Assembly (NCBI GenBank): GCA_016648135.1
Contig: JADDOH010010096.1
Span: 33,046-97,045 of the forward strand
Direction of reading: 5' to 3'
Length of the DNA stretch: 64,000 bases
Origin: Agrypnia vestita
Taxonomy: Eukaryota > Arthropoda > Insecta > Trichoptera > Phryganeidae
The notes below the pieces were generated by a model, which was not told the origin of the DNA, ran no database searches, and worked only from the letters and a program-made list of their open reading frames with translations. Below are positions 10,308 through 20,130 of the stretch, piece after piece. A program made the position numbers and the translations under genes. The first letter of the stretch is position 1; each line of letters opens with the position of its first letter.

Positions 10308-11179
10308 GCCCTTATGGGCTTTTACAATATACAGAATAATTTATTTTTTTAAATAACATAAGACAGTTAAAATTAAAATACAGTTAAAAGTTACAATAAT
10401 AATAGTTAAAAGTTAATAATAATAATAATAATAAAAACAAAGAAAAACATAAAAACATAAGATAAAATAATAATAAAGTTAAAGGTACAAATAATAATAG
10501 TTAAAGGTAAAATAGAAAGATTTATTGTCCATTTCCATTTTGTTGGGATGTAAACAATTGTATCAGCTTTGTCCTATAAACAGTTATACTATCAGCAAAA
10601 ATGTCAGCCGCCTCTGTATGCTCATTCCCTAATGAGTGTAATCTGGGAATTACAGAGTTTGCTAATGCATTAGTTCTGAGACTTCCACTATAATAGAACA
10701 ATGCACTGTGTCTTGATGACCTCGATGGAGCATATAAGTCGATCAGACTAATAATCTGGGGGCAATCAATCAAACTATTTACGATCCTATAAAGAAATAT
10801 TAGGTCTGTTACAGTACGTCTCACAGACAAGTTTAAACGTTGTAAATAACTAAGGAGATATTCATAATTAATGTCTTCCAAGCGTATATTTAATTTGTAA
10901 TTAATAAATCTTAAATATTTTTTTTGGACTCGTTCAATTGCCGTTGAATGATTAACATAGTGAGGAGACCAAATGATCGAGTTATATTCAACCTGAGGTC
11001 TGAGAAGAGAAGTGTAGAGGACTTTATAAGTGCGCAGATCTGTAAAGTTTTGTGCCGTTCTTAAAACAAATCCCAACATTTTGAGACCTTTATTATATAG
11101 AAAATGTTAAATTTTCGAGTTTGCAATTCCTTTATTATTTTTGTATTTCGTTTACTTGTATTGATCTCATTTCAATTAG
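10090..11179. repeat. Tandem fold-back repeat, second unit interrupted by a Jockey fragment
   Basis: Unit 1 is 10090-10203. Unit 2 is 10230-10274 joined to 11100-11179 across the retroelement. The two share an identical 30-bp block (10090-10119 and 10230-10259) and an identical 80-bp block (10124-10203 and 11100-11179). With the insertion removed, unit 2 is a palindrome with arms of about 32 bp (AATAATAAAGGAATTGCAAA and its complement), and the insertion sits at its centre. Unit 1 has lost the left arm's inner part. Confidence 0.75.
10275..11099 (-). mobile_element. 5'-truncated Jockey/CR1-like non-LTR retrotransposon
   Basis: The open frame 10522-11079 (185 codons, minus strand) is the C-terminal tail of a Jockey/CR1-type reverse transcriptase: MLGFVLRTAQ, LRPQVEYNSIIWSPHY, then RVQKKYLRFI and the PSRSSRHSALF / RLHSLGNEH blocks. 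Catalytic RT motifs lie upstream and are missing. The 3' UTR is AT-rich and ends in GGGCGTTAAATAAATAAAT, a tetranucleotide tail. A possible 6-bp target duplication GAAAAT flanks it (10269-10274, 11100-11105). The frame has no stop, so it is relatively young. Confidence 0.8.
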
Positions 11180-11462
11180 AATTATACGAATATTGATCTT
11201 GTTATTTGAAATAAATGCGAATGAATGTTCTTGAAATATGCCAGGCTTACGGGTACCGTAAGGGAGGTACTGTTAACTACCCTTATTTCAGCGAGTACAG
11301 GAAGGTCGTCTGTTGAGGGGTCGTAAATGCTCACGCGATATACGGTCTAATGAGGCGTTCTGGCTTCACTGTTCAACAAGGCTTCTATTAAGTAAGCAGA
11401 ACGTAAGTAACAATAGAATGTTCTTAGATTTTCACGGCCACTAAGAATCTTCTAGTCTGTGT

Positions 11463-11611
11463 CTTCTTTGGTATTATGCCGTGTTTTTACTACCTTTCTG
11501 GCCGACGTTACGAATCCCATTGCAGGCATCAGCCCTGATGATAGACCCTACAATGGGATCTGAAACGTCGGCTAGAAATTTCGTAAAAAGACGGCATGAT
11601 ACCCCAGAAGG
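11463..11611. repeat. Inverted repeat enclosing a hammerhead-like motif
   Basis: Left arm 11463-11525 and right arm 11550-11611 are imperfect reverse complements (for example GGCCGACGTT against AACGTCGGCT). The right arm contains most of the motif at 11531-11573. It is probably an inverted pair of PLE-like ends. Confidence 0.65.
11531..11573 (+). ncRNA. Hammerhead-like motif with GTC cleavage triplet
   Basis: Stem I AGCC (11531-11534) with GGCT (11570-11573). CTGATGA 11535-11541, extra T 11542. Stem II AGACCC with GGGATCT (one bulged A). GAA 11562-11564. Stem III is A11565-T11568, and H17 is C11569, giving the classic GTC triplet. Among the best copies in the window. Confidence 0.65.
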
Positions 11612-13127
11612 TACGTAGTAATTATTATTTTTAAATGAATTTTTTTTATACTTGACGTTACTTTTGATCTTTAAAAATGTTTTATTAATTTACTGGTTCT
11701 GACCATTCACGTCAAATTCTTCAGTTTTATGAGTTCCTGTAGGATAACATTTTATTGATTAGTTCATTTTTTCAACTTTCAGCCGATCATGACAATTGTC
11801 CAAAATTCAACAGTTGTATTAGGAATATAGCTTGCCGAGTTTCGTTTCAATTTTAGAAACTTTCGCAAAGTATTTTCTGTTTACTTGAACTGCATTGTGT
11901 CGTTCGGAGTTTGTTTTCTTTAATATTTTGGTTTATTAATCTACATAACAATAATTTGTTTATATCTGAAAAAAATTACTCCTCATTTCAACTCTTTTTT
12001 TTAACAAACAGACCGTCAATGACCCTAATAGATGGTCCTAGAGTAACATTGTACAAATTATGAATATTTTGTGAACATTGAATATGATATAGTTACGCAA
12101 TACACTTTTTACGATTAATTAATTACGAAATGAATATGATATAGTTACACAAAGTCTTAAGTGCAATTACAGGATTTAAGAACTTACATCGTTATCAAAT
12201 CAAGATCGTTTTAAACTCAGGGGCCTAAATTCATTGTCAGAAATTAAATTAGATCATAGAAATTATTAAATGGATTACAAGAAAAATATATAAACTTCAA
12301 ATACTTAATAATAAAACACATATATATAATAATACCCGTTTTGTAGTGGGATTTGAAATAATAAACGGTTAATGAAAAGATGAATTCTGAATTGGTATTA
12401 TCAGGGAATTTTTTTTACAAATAAACTTATTTTGTTGAAAAAATAAAGCGTATGTAATTTGTGTTGACTAACATGTGCTTATTATGAAATAAATTGTGCT
12501 TAATCAGAACCAGCCTTGGGAGCTGAACACGAGAAATATACATAAAAATTCCAAATAATGTGCGCTTATGGCCAGGCGTCGTACGTTTGCCGAAATGGCG
12601 CATACTCCGAGGTTATAGCTATCGACTAAGTCATATTGGCAAGAACCACATTAACATTCGGGACAAGGATTTGTTTCACGATCATTTGTCGTATTTATTA
12701 ATCGAGTTTATTGTATTTTTTATAGAGTTGTAGAGTGCTCCCCCTTGTCAAAATGTACCTAATCTTTGTTACGTGTCAAGATGCTGCGCGAAAGCAGAGG
12801 AGACGGAAAAATGTATAAAAGTTTTTGAAACTGAAATGAATAACTTGGAGTTCAATACCCTTACGTATGGTCACAAGACTGTAGAAACGGATAGAATAAC
12901 AAATCATTTTACAGCACTCTGGATATTTTATAGTAAATTGGAAACTACTACAGAGTTTGGAATGAACTGCGAGATTCGCGAAACGTCTGGAAACACGAAA
13001 ATGAATAGAAGTGGAACGACGCCATTCAGATAATCATGAAGAAAGAGCGAAACAAACAACAACGAGATTTCAATGCTGATTTATATATAAATATTAACGA
13101 AATGAACTATATTTAATATTTTGCTTC
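11612..13127. other. No recognisable gene
   Basis: AT-rich sequence. A 22-bp near-direct repeat (GAATATGATATAGTTAC) occurs twice near 12080 and 12130. The 86-codon open frame at 12773-13033 has no domain I recognise; it lies just upstream of the RTE fragment in the same orientation but outside its target duplication, so it is probably unrelated. Confidence 0.35.
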
Positions 13128-13135
13128 AATCGTTC

Positions 13136-13637
13136 ATTGGCAAACTCAAACATATCTTCGAGAACAAAGAGATCCCAATTAGCCTAAAAAGAAAAGCCTT
13201 TGAATCATGCATACTGCCAGTGATGGTGTATGGAATGGAGACTATGGCCCTTTCAAAGAAAAGTGTAGAAAAGCTCAAATGCACGCAACGATCCATGGAG
13301 AGATCCATGCTTGGATTAAGACTGAGAGATAGAATTAGAAATGACGAAATTAGGCGCAGAACTAGAGTGGATATCATGGATCGTGTAGCGAAGCTAAAAT
13401 GGCAATGGGCAGGACATGTTGCAAGGCAGGATGCTCAAGATGAACTCCCAGAGTTCTGAAATGGAGACTTTTGTAGAATAAACGAGGCATCGGAAGACCT
13501 CAAAAGAGATGGGCCAACGATATAGCCGCTGTGGGGGGAGAGAAATGGCTACACTTAGCAAACAACAAAGAAGGATATAAGGATATGAAAGAGGCCTATA
13601 TCCAGCAGTGGATAAATGAAGGATGGTGAAGAAGAAG
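13136..13637 (+). mobile_element. 5'-truncated RTE-like element with target duplication
   Basis: The frame 13121-13459 encodes an RTE-type RT tail: LKRKAFESCILPVMVYGMET, then LRDRIRNDEIRRRT, DRVAKLKWQWAGHVAR. It breaks at 13459 and continues in another frame as KRWANDIAAVGG...MKEAYIQQWINEG, so it is frameshifted. The 3' end is GAAGAAGAAG. Flanks AATCGTTC (13128-13135 and 13638-13645) form an 8-bp duplication, 11 of 12 if extended through the next TTG. Closely related to 35097-35491. Confidence 0.8.
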
Positions 13638-13649
13638 AATCGTTCGTTG

Positions 13650-14309
13650 TATTTAATTGTCGAATGCAGACGAGCGACTTATAAAGCAGAGAATAAATAA
13701 ATAATTAATTTCTATTTTCAAATACTCTTTCCCGCCTTTACTTTTACTATTTACTCTCAAAACAAAGTTTTTTCCGGATTTCCGAACAGAAGTTCCGCCT
13801 GGATTCCCCAGACCCCAAGCCTGGACCCGAACCTCGGCTCGAATGCAAATAATAAAAGCAAAAAACACAATTAAAGGAATATTAAAACAGTGCTAAATGC
13901 AAATACCTACTCTTTGTTGTTTTAACTTCGGCCATAAACTAGCCCGAAAAATTCTGCCGCGGATTAACCAAGTGTTGCCGAGTTACGGACCTCACTAACC
14001 CCGTGTTGGGGGCGATTTTAATTACATTTTCCACTGTTTTTAACGGACAATAAGTCATTGTTTATTCTTCCCCGAATCTGACTCTTGTGTGCAGTGACAA
14101 CATTATTCAACAAATGTGAACTTAATTAACTTGTTTTTTTTTAATATTCTAGGCATACAGGTAAAGGTCAGATTGTTTTACGCGGTTTAAAATATTTCAT
14201 ATACGGCTATCGTAATCACAGTGATGTAAGTACATCATTAATATCATAAAAAACAATTCACACGAAGCAAACACATTGTGGTGAGACATAATATCTTTGA
14301 ATAAAATAA
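13650..14309. other. No recognisable gene
   Basis: A short GC-richer patch (about 13730-14040) without a recognisable product. Nothing else identified. Confidence 0.35.
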
Positions 14310-14530
14310 CTCTTTGTTTAACACCACTTTATTGAGTTTAAACCAACTCGTTTTAACTCACAGCTGAGTCTTCATCAGGGTTCAGTATTAACTAAACAAA
14401 AACAGAATTACAATCAATCAAGAAAGCGTTAAGGGAAGAAAGAGACAGAATGTCAACTGTGGTGGGGGTTAGGTGAGGGAGAGCGGGTATGAATGGGTGT
14501 AGTTAATTTGGAAGGGGAATATATCTAGAA
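14310..14530 (-). mobile_element. Penelope-like element 3' end, reverse strand
   Basis: On the minus strand a proline/serine-coding, C-rich tract (complement of about 14440-14530) precedes a hammerhead-like motif at 14341-14382 and then an AT-rich end. The same order, C-rich linker then motif, follows the GIY-YIG relics at 7837 and 51236, hence the assignment. No GIY-YIG residues are readable here. Confidence 0.5.
14341..14382 (-). ncRNA. Hammerhead-like motif with G12 changed
   Basis: Minus strand: stem I AACC with GGTT (14379-14382 and 14341-14344), CTGATGA (complement of 14372-14378), extra A, stem II GACTCA with TGAGTT, then AAA in place of GAA, A-CGAG-T as stem III, H17 T. The loss of the catalytic G12 predicts inactivity. 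Confidence 0.5.
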
Positions 14531-14570
14531 TTGGACTGTGTATATAATATGCTACGATTATTGCATAATA

Positions 14571-14754
14571 TGTATTAATCAATTAATAATAAGAGACTTA
14601 CATATAAGGTCGATATATTGACGGAAATTTATGAGGCCGCTATAGCGTAATTAGTTAACCTGCCCCGGATAGGAGGAGATCCGTAGTAGCCAAATATTTT
14701 TTCGTTGATTTGATTTTTCTGTTTGTCTTTTCTAATTGATTAATAAATTAAAAT
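14571..14754 (+). mobile_element. tRNA-cored short element with inverted ends, copy 2
   Basis: The outer ends ATTAATCAATTAATAATAAG and TCTTTTCTAATTGATTAAT are near reverse complements. Inside, GGCCGCTATAGCGTAATTAG and CCCCGGATAGGAGGAGATCC align with the tRNA-like core at 4681-4756, but the B-box segment is deleted. The copies share flanks on both sides, so the whole unit moved, not only the tRNA part. Confidence 0.65.
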
Positions 14755-14809
14755 ATTAAGTGTTATATATTTGTCAAAATATCAAAATGAATAATATATT
14801 ATATATATG

Positions 14810-14851
14810 ACACCCTGACGAAGGAAAGGTTTTTCCGAAACATGTAGGTGT
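14810..14851 (+). ncRNA. Hammerhead-like motif, best-paired copy
   Basis: Stem I ACACC (14810-14814) with GGTGT (14847-14851), 5 bp. CTGACGA 14815-14821, extra A 14822. Stem II GGAAA with TTTCC, loop GGTT. GAA 14837-14839. Stem III A14840-T14845 around CATG. H17 A14846. Every core position is conserved. The only departure from the canonical fold is the extra A before stem II. Confidence 0.7.
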
Positions 14852-14925
14852 AGTTAATCAAATAATATAAGTAGATACATACAAATAATACAATCAATAT
14901 TTTAAAAATGTCAATCTACAATGTT
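14810..14925 (+). repeat. Dispersed PLE-like terminal repeat, copy 1
   Basis: About 115 bp that match 46214-46325 along their length, starting with the hammerhead-like motif and continuing through AGATACATACAAATAATA and a CAAT-rich tail. No coding sequence is adjacent. Confidence 0.7.
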
Positions 14926-15524
14926 GCTGGATCAATTGAAAAAAAAAGATTAATATTTTTTTTATTATCTAGTTATTTAATTTGTAATTCGGGGACCAAA
15001 ATAAATTATTTTTGAAATATTGATCTTAATTGTGTGTATATTAATTTATATATGAGATTTAACATCCCGATTTCAGTAATAAAATCGCTCTTCGATATCC
15101 ATTTAATCAAGAAATCTAGTTAAGGGAGCATCACGCGCCGGGGAGGTTCGGCAAGTAGGCTGTGTAATTACACCCCGAGGAGAATTTATCTCGCACGCCC
15201 GTGGAATAATACTACGAGACTGTCCCTTTTTCCAATATTACCAATGAGGGATGAAAAATTCTCTCTTCGACCAGATAATTAAAATCTAAAAATACTAGAA
15301 GACCAAATTATTTCGTACATTCAACAGTTTTATATTCTTTAAATAAATAAACATTTTTTTTATTTGTTGTATTATTAAAATGCTATTTTTATGGTATCAA
15401 ATTTCATTTTCTTCTTCTTCTTTTCGTCAATCCAGAGCAGAAAAATAAACAGAATAAAATGTAAGAAATGTGGATTTTTCGGGCATATTAAATATGTTGT
15501 TAATGAGTTAAGGTTATTTATTAT

Positions 15525-15740
15525 TACGGTCGTTGGACATATTTATGGGTTAAATAAAACTGATATTTTATACGAACCATATATTTTACTGAGAAGCAAA
15601 TCTATTCGCTGAAGTCTTATTCAGCGAACACCTCCCCGGTGATAGGATGCTCTCCTGATGACGCTGGAGAGAAAATGTCGAGATTTGCTTCTCAGTGAAA
15701 TACACGGTTCGTCTAAAATATCTGTTTTACACGTAAATTA
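15525..15740. repeat. Inverted repeat related to the 44.8 kb palindrome
   Basis: Left-arm sequence (GATATTTTATACGAACCAT, ACTGAGAAGCAAATCT) and its complement at about 15689-15735 flank an asymmetric centre. The centre contains a small hairpin TTCGCTGAA-GTCTTA-TTCAGCGAA and, to its right, CTGATGA and GAAAATGTC pieces of a hammerhead-like motif. Shares TTACGGTCGTTRGACATATT and arm sequence with 44765-44935. Confidence 0.65.
15644..15690 (+). ncRNA. Hammerhead-like relic
   Basis: TCTC-CTGATGA at the 5' side and GAAAATGTC-GAGA at the 3' side give stem I (TCTC with GAGA), the core and a GTC triplet, but the 9 nt between core and GAA do not form stem II. Probably a deletion derivative. Confidence 0.4.
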
Positions 15741-16730
15741 TTAAATATAGTTTTATTAAATAAATGAAGTAACTTTATAATATTAAAGAATACATACTGC
15801 TGTATGCTGCTATTATTAGAAAAATTGAAATAAATATAGGTATCAGTCAATCGTTCAAGTATTTCTTTTTTCATCTCGGCATTTTATGTGACAAACCGCA
15901 TAGTTTTACTATTTTTTTGTATGTTGTTGTTTTAAATGTATGTATGTTTATTTGTGCTTACGTAATACTGACATATTAAAGTTTATAATTCATGCAGTTG
16001 TGTTAAGTTTATTTATTTAATACCCATAAGAATATACATAAAATACAATATTTATATCATTTTTTATAGCAACATTTGTGTTGTTAACCCCCTAATTATA
16101 GCGGTTTTGAATTACGACCATTTGCATAAAATATTATAAAAATTTGAAATTGAGTAAGTAGTCAACTTTATAAAGAGAAAAATAAAGCGAAATTCATCAA
16201 ATTGAAACAAACGAATTTTATTTTTGTTTACAACCTTTATGAGCGTTTTTCTAGCCTTTTTTAGCGTTTTTATACACATTTATATTTTCTTCTTATTTTT
16301 ATTTATTCTATTTTTTATTTAATTATTTTGTTTGATAGTTATACTATCTTATTTTACAATAACATTCTCATTAGGTTTACTCCTAATAATAATGAAGCTC
16401 CTACGCCTACGTAGTGAATCATTATTTGTATACACTCGTCATAAGTCAAAGGATATTATTAAATCATAAAAAATGAGTTAATTTATTTATGGTTTTTGTA
16501 TTTAGGTTTTAGAACGCCATGTTTTTTTTAATGATATTTAAAATAAATTGTAAATATTCATAATAAATTAGTATTTAATCCCTGGCATGAACAAATTACC
16601 TTAGTTCAATGGTATCATTGAAAAATTTCCAAAATATGTATATATTTGTAAATATATGTACATTTAATATTATTCATAACTTGCTTAAATGTGTATTACT
16701 AAAATAAATATAATACTTAATTTGATTAAG
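15741..16730. other. No recognisable gene
   Basis: AT-rich, low-complexity sequence with no supported feature. Confidence 0.4.
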
Positions 16731-16735
16731 ATGAG

Positions 16736-17015
16736 ATGGTTGGTAATGTAGAACGTATGAGCGAGGAAAGAATGGTTAAGAAAATGTATAGGGCAAGTGT
16801 TGAAGCTAACAGGAATAGAGGGCGTCCGCGAAAGACTTGTCATTGTCAGATTCTACACGTATTGGAGGATGACTCTGTTGAAAGCCTCAACAATCGTAGA
16901 GCATGCATGAGAAGATGTACGAATGTAGCCGAAGCAAAAGTAGTGTGCCAAGATAGAGGAATATGACGTTCTATCCTCTTTGCATATCCCTGCGCGAGAA
17001 CGGCATGATAGCTAG
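16736..17015 (+). pseudogene. Non-LTR retrotransposon C-terminus (RTE-like family B), copy 1
   Basis: The open frame 16736-16966 reads NVERMSEERMVKKMYRASVE, then NRNRGRPRKTC and RRCTNVAEAKVVCQDRGI; the reading continues past the stop as RSILFAYPCARTA. The same block order is at 30390-30850, which extends further upstream. GRPRKTW/C and the ACMRRC...VVCQDR tail are C-terminal to the reverse transcriptase domain. Only a tail fragment remains. Confidence 0.7.
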
Positions 17016-17877
17016 TTATTTAGTTAAAATTAATAAAATGATTTTCGACTACGGAGTATAAAATTGTACAGAAATGAACTAGACCTCTTCTTTGGGTGAG
17101 GGGATTGGACACAACAGAAACATGTCCCTCTTCGCATATATTTAAAACGCAATTATTACGTAGTTTGTAGTATATATTCCTGCAAAATTAAATGTCCCAA
17201 TAAATAACACGTATTTTTACAGACGTTGTTTTTAATATATTTTTTTAATTCCTTTTAAACCTAATCTTCAAGTTTTAAGAGTATTTAGTTTGATCTTTTA
17301 CCAATCGTATTAAAATTTGCAAATTTGTATTAATTTTTTTTTAAATAAGGCAAACGTGGTGGAACCATATCATTTATCAAGAAATTCACATTAGTTCGTA
17401 TGTACATATTTTACAGTCCGTGTTCCCGACGTTGTCTGGTGTTAACAGTTATAATGAAAGCCTTGTAGAAATTAAGAAAACGAGTGTGTAATTATTTTCT
17501 GCATGTAATATTTAACGTGGAGTGCTATTCTCGATTATTAATGGTTAAAACCCAAGTTATTTACCATAATAGACTATAGCCTACAGCCCTTAATGTATGC
17601 AGCGGCACGACCTGCCGGGGAAAATAATATTTCCACAAGTTACATTTTCCTGCGGCTTTACAAACAAGTCACTCCTGAGCTCGGACGATATGATCCACGG
17701 AACAGCTTCATAAATTTCCTTAAAAATATTCAAGCAACCGGCCCTAAGATCGGAGTACTAGGGAGCATTAAAGAGTTAAGCAAAGTAAAAATCTTCCTCA
17801 GGACTTTTTTTGACGCAAATTTCAATATAGACTTTTTGATTACAATAGGGAACTTATGTCACATACAGTTTTTTTAG
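17016..17877. other. No recognisable gene
   Basis: AT-rich. A 94-codon open frame (17593-17877) has no domain that I recognise. Confidence 0.35.
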
Positions 17878-18570
17878 TTTTTTATTTTATTTATTATAAA
17901 TACATATCATGGTACAAAATTTCATGAATAGAATAATCATTCATACATTAAGATCGTATTACTCTCCATAAAAGAGCTGACGCTCATGGGAGGGGTAAAT
18001 CTCATCATATTATTTTATGATTTTTACAATTTTTATAACAAAAGTATTAGGAAACAAAATAGTAACGAAAAAATATCAAGAAACAAAATAGTAAACAAAA
18101 ATATCAGGAATCAATAATAGTATAAAATAAATACTTGTAAGGAAATTTCAAGAAGTTTTTAAATTCATTTTTAAATGACGTAAAGTCTTAATTTTTTTTT
18201 AATTTATTCGGTAATTAATTGAACTTTTTTATTCCTACAAATGAATAGTGGTTATGGGCTGCGCTTACTTTGTATCTGGATAATTTTAAATTTAGAAATG
18301 CTCTTATAGGCCTAGAAGTTAAGGAATCCATTTTATAATTTTCTTTAAAAATTTGTACTAATGATATTTTATCAAAAATTTCTATCACAGTAGGCACACA
18401 TAAGTATTTTTGGATTATAGGGTAGGTTCTAGGTCTTTTTAAAATAATTTTAATTATGCTTTTTTGAGCTAGATAGAGTGTGTTTAGTGATGTTTTATAT
18501 GATCCTCCCCACCCAATGATACCATATTGTAGGATTGATTGAATAAAAGCATAATACAGTTATAGACTAA
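17878..18570 (-). mobile_element. 5'-truncated Jockey/CR1-like element, reverse strand
   Basis: On the minus strand a continuous frame from about 18570 to 18215 reads LYYAFIQSILQYGIIGWGG, SLNTLYLAQKSIIKIILKRP and ends KVSAAHNHYSFVGIKKFN before a stop. YGIIGWGG and the AQK-II-IIL motif mark the thumb/C-terminal region of Jockey-clade reverse transcriptases. A 3' UTR of about 330 bp follows and ends in an AATAAATAAAATAAA-like tail (complement of 17878-17905). The upstream end abuts a PLE end at 18581. No target duplication found. Confidence 0.75.
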
Positions 18571-18580
18571 ATTAAAAAAT

Positions 18581-18800
18581 TTAATAGACACTTTGATTTG
18601 TATTTATCGCGACTTTAGTTTCGAGAGAAGCAGTCGCTCTCATCATCAGGTGTAACTGATAACCAACACTATTCGAGTAGGACAGGGTGTCGCGTAGTTG
18701 GGAGGATTTTTTGGTCGTTAGAGGAAACGCATCTCCGATTCTATTATTTATTAATTTGGCATTAACTTTGTGGAACGACATGATAATTCATATATAAATA
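18581..18800 (-). mobile_element. Penelope-like element 3' end, reverse strand
   Basis: Minus-strand sequence with a hammerhead-like motif (18607-18653) preceded by an open stretch (18581-18781) of no recognised domain. A second, different PLE end (18841-18960, same strand) lies immediately beside it. Both orders match PLE 3' ends elsewhere in the window, but no GIY-YIG signature is readable. Confidence 0.45.
18607..18653 (-). ncRNA. Hammerhead-like motif
   Basis: Minus strand: CTGATGA (complement of 18643-18649), extra T, stem II GAGAG with CTCTC and loop CGACTGCTT, GAA, AC-TAAA-GT as stem III, H17 C. Stem I pairs imperfectly (one mismatch in three). Confidence 0.5.
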
Positions 18801-18844
18801 AAAATAAAATACTTGTATAAGACCACTTTTGAGTTTATGTTTTA

Positions 18845-18887
18845 CACGACTAGTTTCTAGAACTACAGATGTTCTCATCTTCAGGTG
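18845..18887 (-). ncRNA. Hammerhead-like motif with GTC cleavage triplet
   Basis: Minus strand: stem I CAC with GTG, CTGAAGA (complement of 18878-18884), then T and G before stem II AGAAC with GTTCT, closing A, GAA, A-CTAG-T, H17 C. Here the extra T can pair with the A before GAA, leaving a bulged G; the same alternative fits the copy at 34540-34581. Confidence 0.55.
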
Positions 18888-19152
18888 AGAATATAAACTA
18901 AAATATCTAAGGTACTGATAGAGGTGGGTGGGTTATGTGTGGGGTCTCACATGTGAAATATTTTTTAAAATATTTTTTTATACGTAAATTTTTTAAATTT
19001 TAAATTTTTTACAATTTTAAAATTTTTTACAATAATTACGAGCAATCAAGAACTTCAGTAATAATATATATTTTTTTTAAATAATTTTTCAAATGATTTT
19101 TAAAAGCAGTGAACAAAAGACATTTCATTCGAATTTTTTGACAGTTATACAG

Positions 19153-19191
19153 ACCCTGATGATGGAATGATAATTTCTGAAACATGTTGGT
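19153..19191 (+). ncRNA. Hammerhead-like motif
   Basis: Stem I ACC (19153-19155) with GGT (19189-19191). CTGATGA 19156-19162, extra T, weak stem II GGAA...TTTCT, GAA 19179-19181, A-CATG-T, H17 T19188. Confidence 0.5.
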
Positions 19192-19784
19192 GAAAAAAAA
19201 CTCAGATAAAAGTAGATTTATACAAATATTATAATAATTTTTTTGAAATATTTAAACTCTAAATAATGAAAATATTTTGCTACTGTAAGAAAGTACGCAT
19301 TAATGGTGCCAGTGTGGGAACAGGGTGAGAATACAGGGCGGTCTACGCCCTCTGCGTAACCTGGTGCGGCGTGGAAATTCGTATGTAATTATAAAATATT
19401 TTAATTGGGCGTATTTGTATTTCGCAAGTTGCGCTTCGCTGGATAGTTATTAATAGTGGCTTTCCCGCCAGTTCATTTATGTAATAAGGCTTCACTAAGT
19501 GAAAATCGATAACGTCTACCTAAAACACACGGGACGACGTATTCGGCTCGGGAATTCTGGAAAATTTTTAACCCGCCGGCGCACTACATCCAACAAACTT
19601 ATTTCAATTACTTTCTCAACTGAAGCTTTTGCTATGCTTTTTCTATTAATTTTATGTGAAAAGATATGCAATTCAAGGACAATATAAATTTATGCACTTC
19701 CAATAAAGCTCGTTGTATTTCTCATTAGACCTTTGTTACACTGTTCTAAAACTGTGATGAATGTTATCTCCAAGTGCGAATTAA
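19192..19784. other. No recognisable gene
   Basis: Mostly AT-rich with a GC-richer patch around 19300-19580. No supported feature. Confidence 0.35.
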
Positions 19785-20130
19785 TTAATAATTATTAATT
19801 AAAATAAACAATAGAAGTCTCACAGAGACGAAGCTATTTATATGGGAAACGCGTATGGAAGTTTTTATAGGCTGGCCACAGGGCTAATGACCCGTATGAG
19901 ATGGTTTAAGCGATCACTTTACACAATACAACGTTCGCTGACTCCACCGTAAGAACATCCACACATTTTTAAGTGTATATATGTTCAAAATTTGTATTCT
20001 TTCAAATATTTAAAGAGACCATGCTAGAGACCTATATGAATGATCCTTTCCATGACATATTTTACATATATTTTGCTGGTGGTAATTAAATAATTAATTA
20101 AATTAATAATTAATTAGTAATGAAATTTGA
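19785..20130 (+). repeat. Family R dispersed repeat, copy 1
   Basis: Contains TCTCACAGAGACGAAGCTAT, then ATGGAAGT..., TTTAAGCGATCACT and ACACAATACAACGTTCGC, followed by AAGAACATCCACACATT. The same string of blocks occurs at 61023-61300, with shorter or rearranged copies at 21905-22172, 51035-51128 and 55839-55949. The edges are rich in AATTAATTA words in opposite orientation, so it may be a MITE-like unit. Non-coding. Confidence 0.7.

Noticed and set aside
10124..11179. 80-bp direct repeats as an exceptionally long target-site duplication
   Set aside because: The left block is separated from the retroelement by another 70 bp of a second repeat unit; a pre-existing tandem fold-back explains it better.
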